Shown here piece after piece: positions 12,415 to 13,041 of a stretch of 13,041 bases of DNA (position 1 is its first letter; each line of letters opens with the position of its first letter). The stretch lies in the NCBI GenBank assembly GCA_002779455.1, contig PEWM01000256.1:1-13041 (forward strand). Direction: 5' to 3'. Both the position numbers and the translations under genes were made by a program. This DNA is from Deltaproteobacteria bacterium CG07_land_8_20_14_0_80_60_11. GTDB taxonomy: Bacteria; Desulfobacterota; Desulfobaccia; Desulfobaccales; 0-14-0-80-60-11. The notes under the pieces were generated by a model. It was not told where the DNA came from. It did not search any database and saw only the letters and a program-made list of their open reading frames with translations.

Positions 12415-13041
12415 TTACAGCGTCAACTCCCGAAGATATTTGGCCGCATCTTCCGGAGGGGTGGGATTGATATAAAAGCCCGAGCCCCATTCGAATCCGG
12501 CAATCAGGGTCAGCTTGGGCACGATCTCGAAATGCCAGTGGTAATAATTGAGTTGTGATTCCCGGATGGGCGCGGTGTGCAGGATGAAATTGTACGGGAC
12601 CTGGCCCAGGGCTTTATCCAGGCGCTTCAGGGTTTCCGAGAAAAGCTCGGCCAGCAGCCGGAAAGACTCTTCCTGCAAATCCACGTAAGACGAAAAATGC
12701 TGCTTGGGCAGGATCCAGATTTCAAAGGGAGAGCGGGGCGCAAAAGGACAAATCGCCAGAAATTCCTGGTTCTCCAGCACCACCCGGGTCTGCTGCTGGA
12801 GCTCCTGGCGGATCATATCGCAAAAGACGCAGCGCTCTTTGTAGTTGTAATAAAACTTGCCGCCGCTCAATTCCTCCTGGACCAGTTCCGGCACGATGGG
12901 CAGGGCAATGAGTTGGCAGTGGCTGTGCTCCAGGGAGGCGCCGGCGGCCCGGCCCTGGTTCTTGAAGATCAGGACGTAGCGGAACCGGGGATCCTCGCTG
13001 AGGGCCACGATCCGGTCCCGGTAGGCCTTCAGCACCCGGTA
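12415..13041 (-). CDS. galT: Galactose-1-phosphate uridylyltransferase GalT, partial (5' end beyond window)
   Basis: The C-terminal 208 residues of a GalT-type enzyme; the frame runs off the window edge (reading YRVLKAYRDRI), so the start is missing. GalT exchanges UDP between glucose and galactose sugar phosphates (Leloir pathway). Signature SLEHSHCQLIALP contains the H-x-H site whose second histidine carries the uridylyl group. The second half-domain shows CVFCDMIRQE, PFAPRSPFEIWILPKQH and YHWHFEIVP, consistent with the HIT-superfamily fold. The first half, with the zinc-binding cysteines, is outside. It is the most upstream gene visible in an operon with glgA. In such an operon it may feed or recycle glucose-1-phosphate, and a relative acting on another sugar nucleotide cannot be excluded. 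Confidence 0.9.
   Translation of the reverse strand, partial: YRVLKAYRDRIVALSEDPRFRYVLIFKNQGRAAGASLEHSHCQLIALPIVPELVQEELSGGKFYYNYKERCVFCDMIRQELQQQTRVVLENQEFLAICPFAPRSPFEIWILPKQHFSSYVDLQEESFRLLAELFSETLKRLDKALGQVPYNFILHTAPIRESQLNYYHWHFEIVPKLTLIAGFEWGSGFYINPTPPEDAAKYLRELTL

Overview
The window is about 13 kb of GC-rich bacterial chromosome. It looks like a Gram-negative anaerobe of the former Deltaproteobacteria; a Desulfobacca or Desulfobaccia-type sulfate reducer is my best guess. That guess rests on overall protein style, on LolA and LapA (which imply an outer membrane), and on the dispersed GTAGGGGCG-type hairpin repeats. No rRNA or tRNA gene confirms it. I see no CRISPR array, phage, transposase or plasmid gene.

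Layout, left to right. Positions 1-2796 hold spaced single genes on the + strand: lolA (lipoprotein chaperone), nadA (quinolinate synthase) and an orphan 90-residue histidine-phosphotransfer-like protein. Each gap between them carries palindromic repeats: paired hairpins at 56-101 and 1025-1068, a 21-bp tandem repeat at 2123-2170, and a MITE-like element with imperfect terminal inverted repeats at 2585-2727. Next come ligA and acyP, overlapping by one base. ligA has a good sigma70-type promoter that would give a nearly leaderless mRNA.

Positions 5208-6790 form an AT-richer island of two consecutive type II toxin-antitoxin modules. The first is an AbrB/MazE-type antitoxin with a RelE/ParE-type toxin. 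The second is a Phd-type antitoxin with a PIN ribonuclease. Each has its own near-consensus promoter with palindromes at or just after the -10 box. The second antitoxin appears to be a chimera: a Phd DNA-binding head joined to the helical part and tail of a ribbon-helix-helix antitoxin.

Positions 6825-7951 encode a small two-helix membrane protein with a PH-like tail, coupled to a Yip1-family membrane protein. They run convergently into a compact minus-strand operon (13041 to 7919): galT (partial), glgA, a soluble triple-GAF histidine kinase, a receiver-only response regulator and a LapA-family membrane protein. Gaps are at most 19 bp and the kinase and regulator overlap by one base. The operon therefore joins sugar-nucleotide and glycogen enzymes to a two-component pair, suggesting that glycogen synthesis and a cytoplasmic signal are co-expressed. 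The convergent genes overlap by 33 bp, so no intergenic terminator fits between them.

The most interesting signals are the chimeric antitoxin and its operator, the metabolic-signalling operon, the orphan phosphotransfer domain and the MITE-like element.
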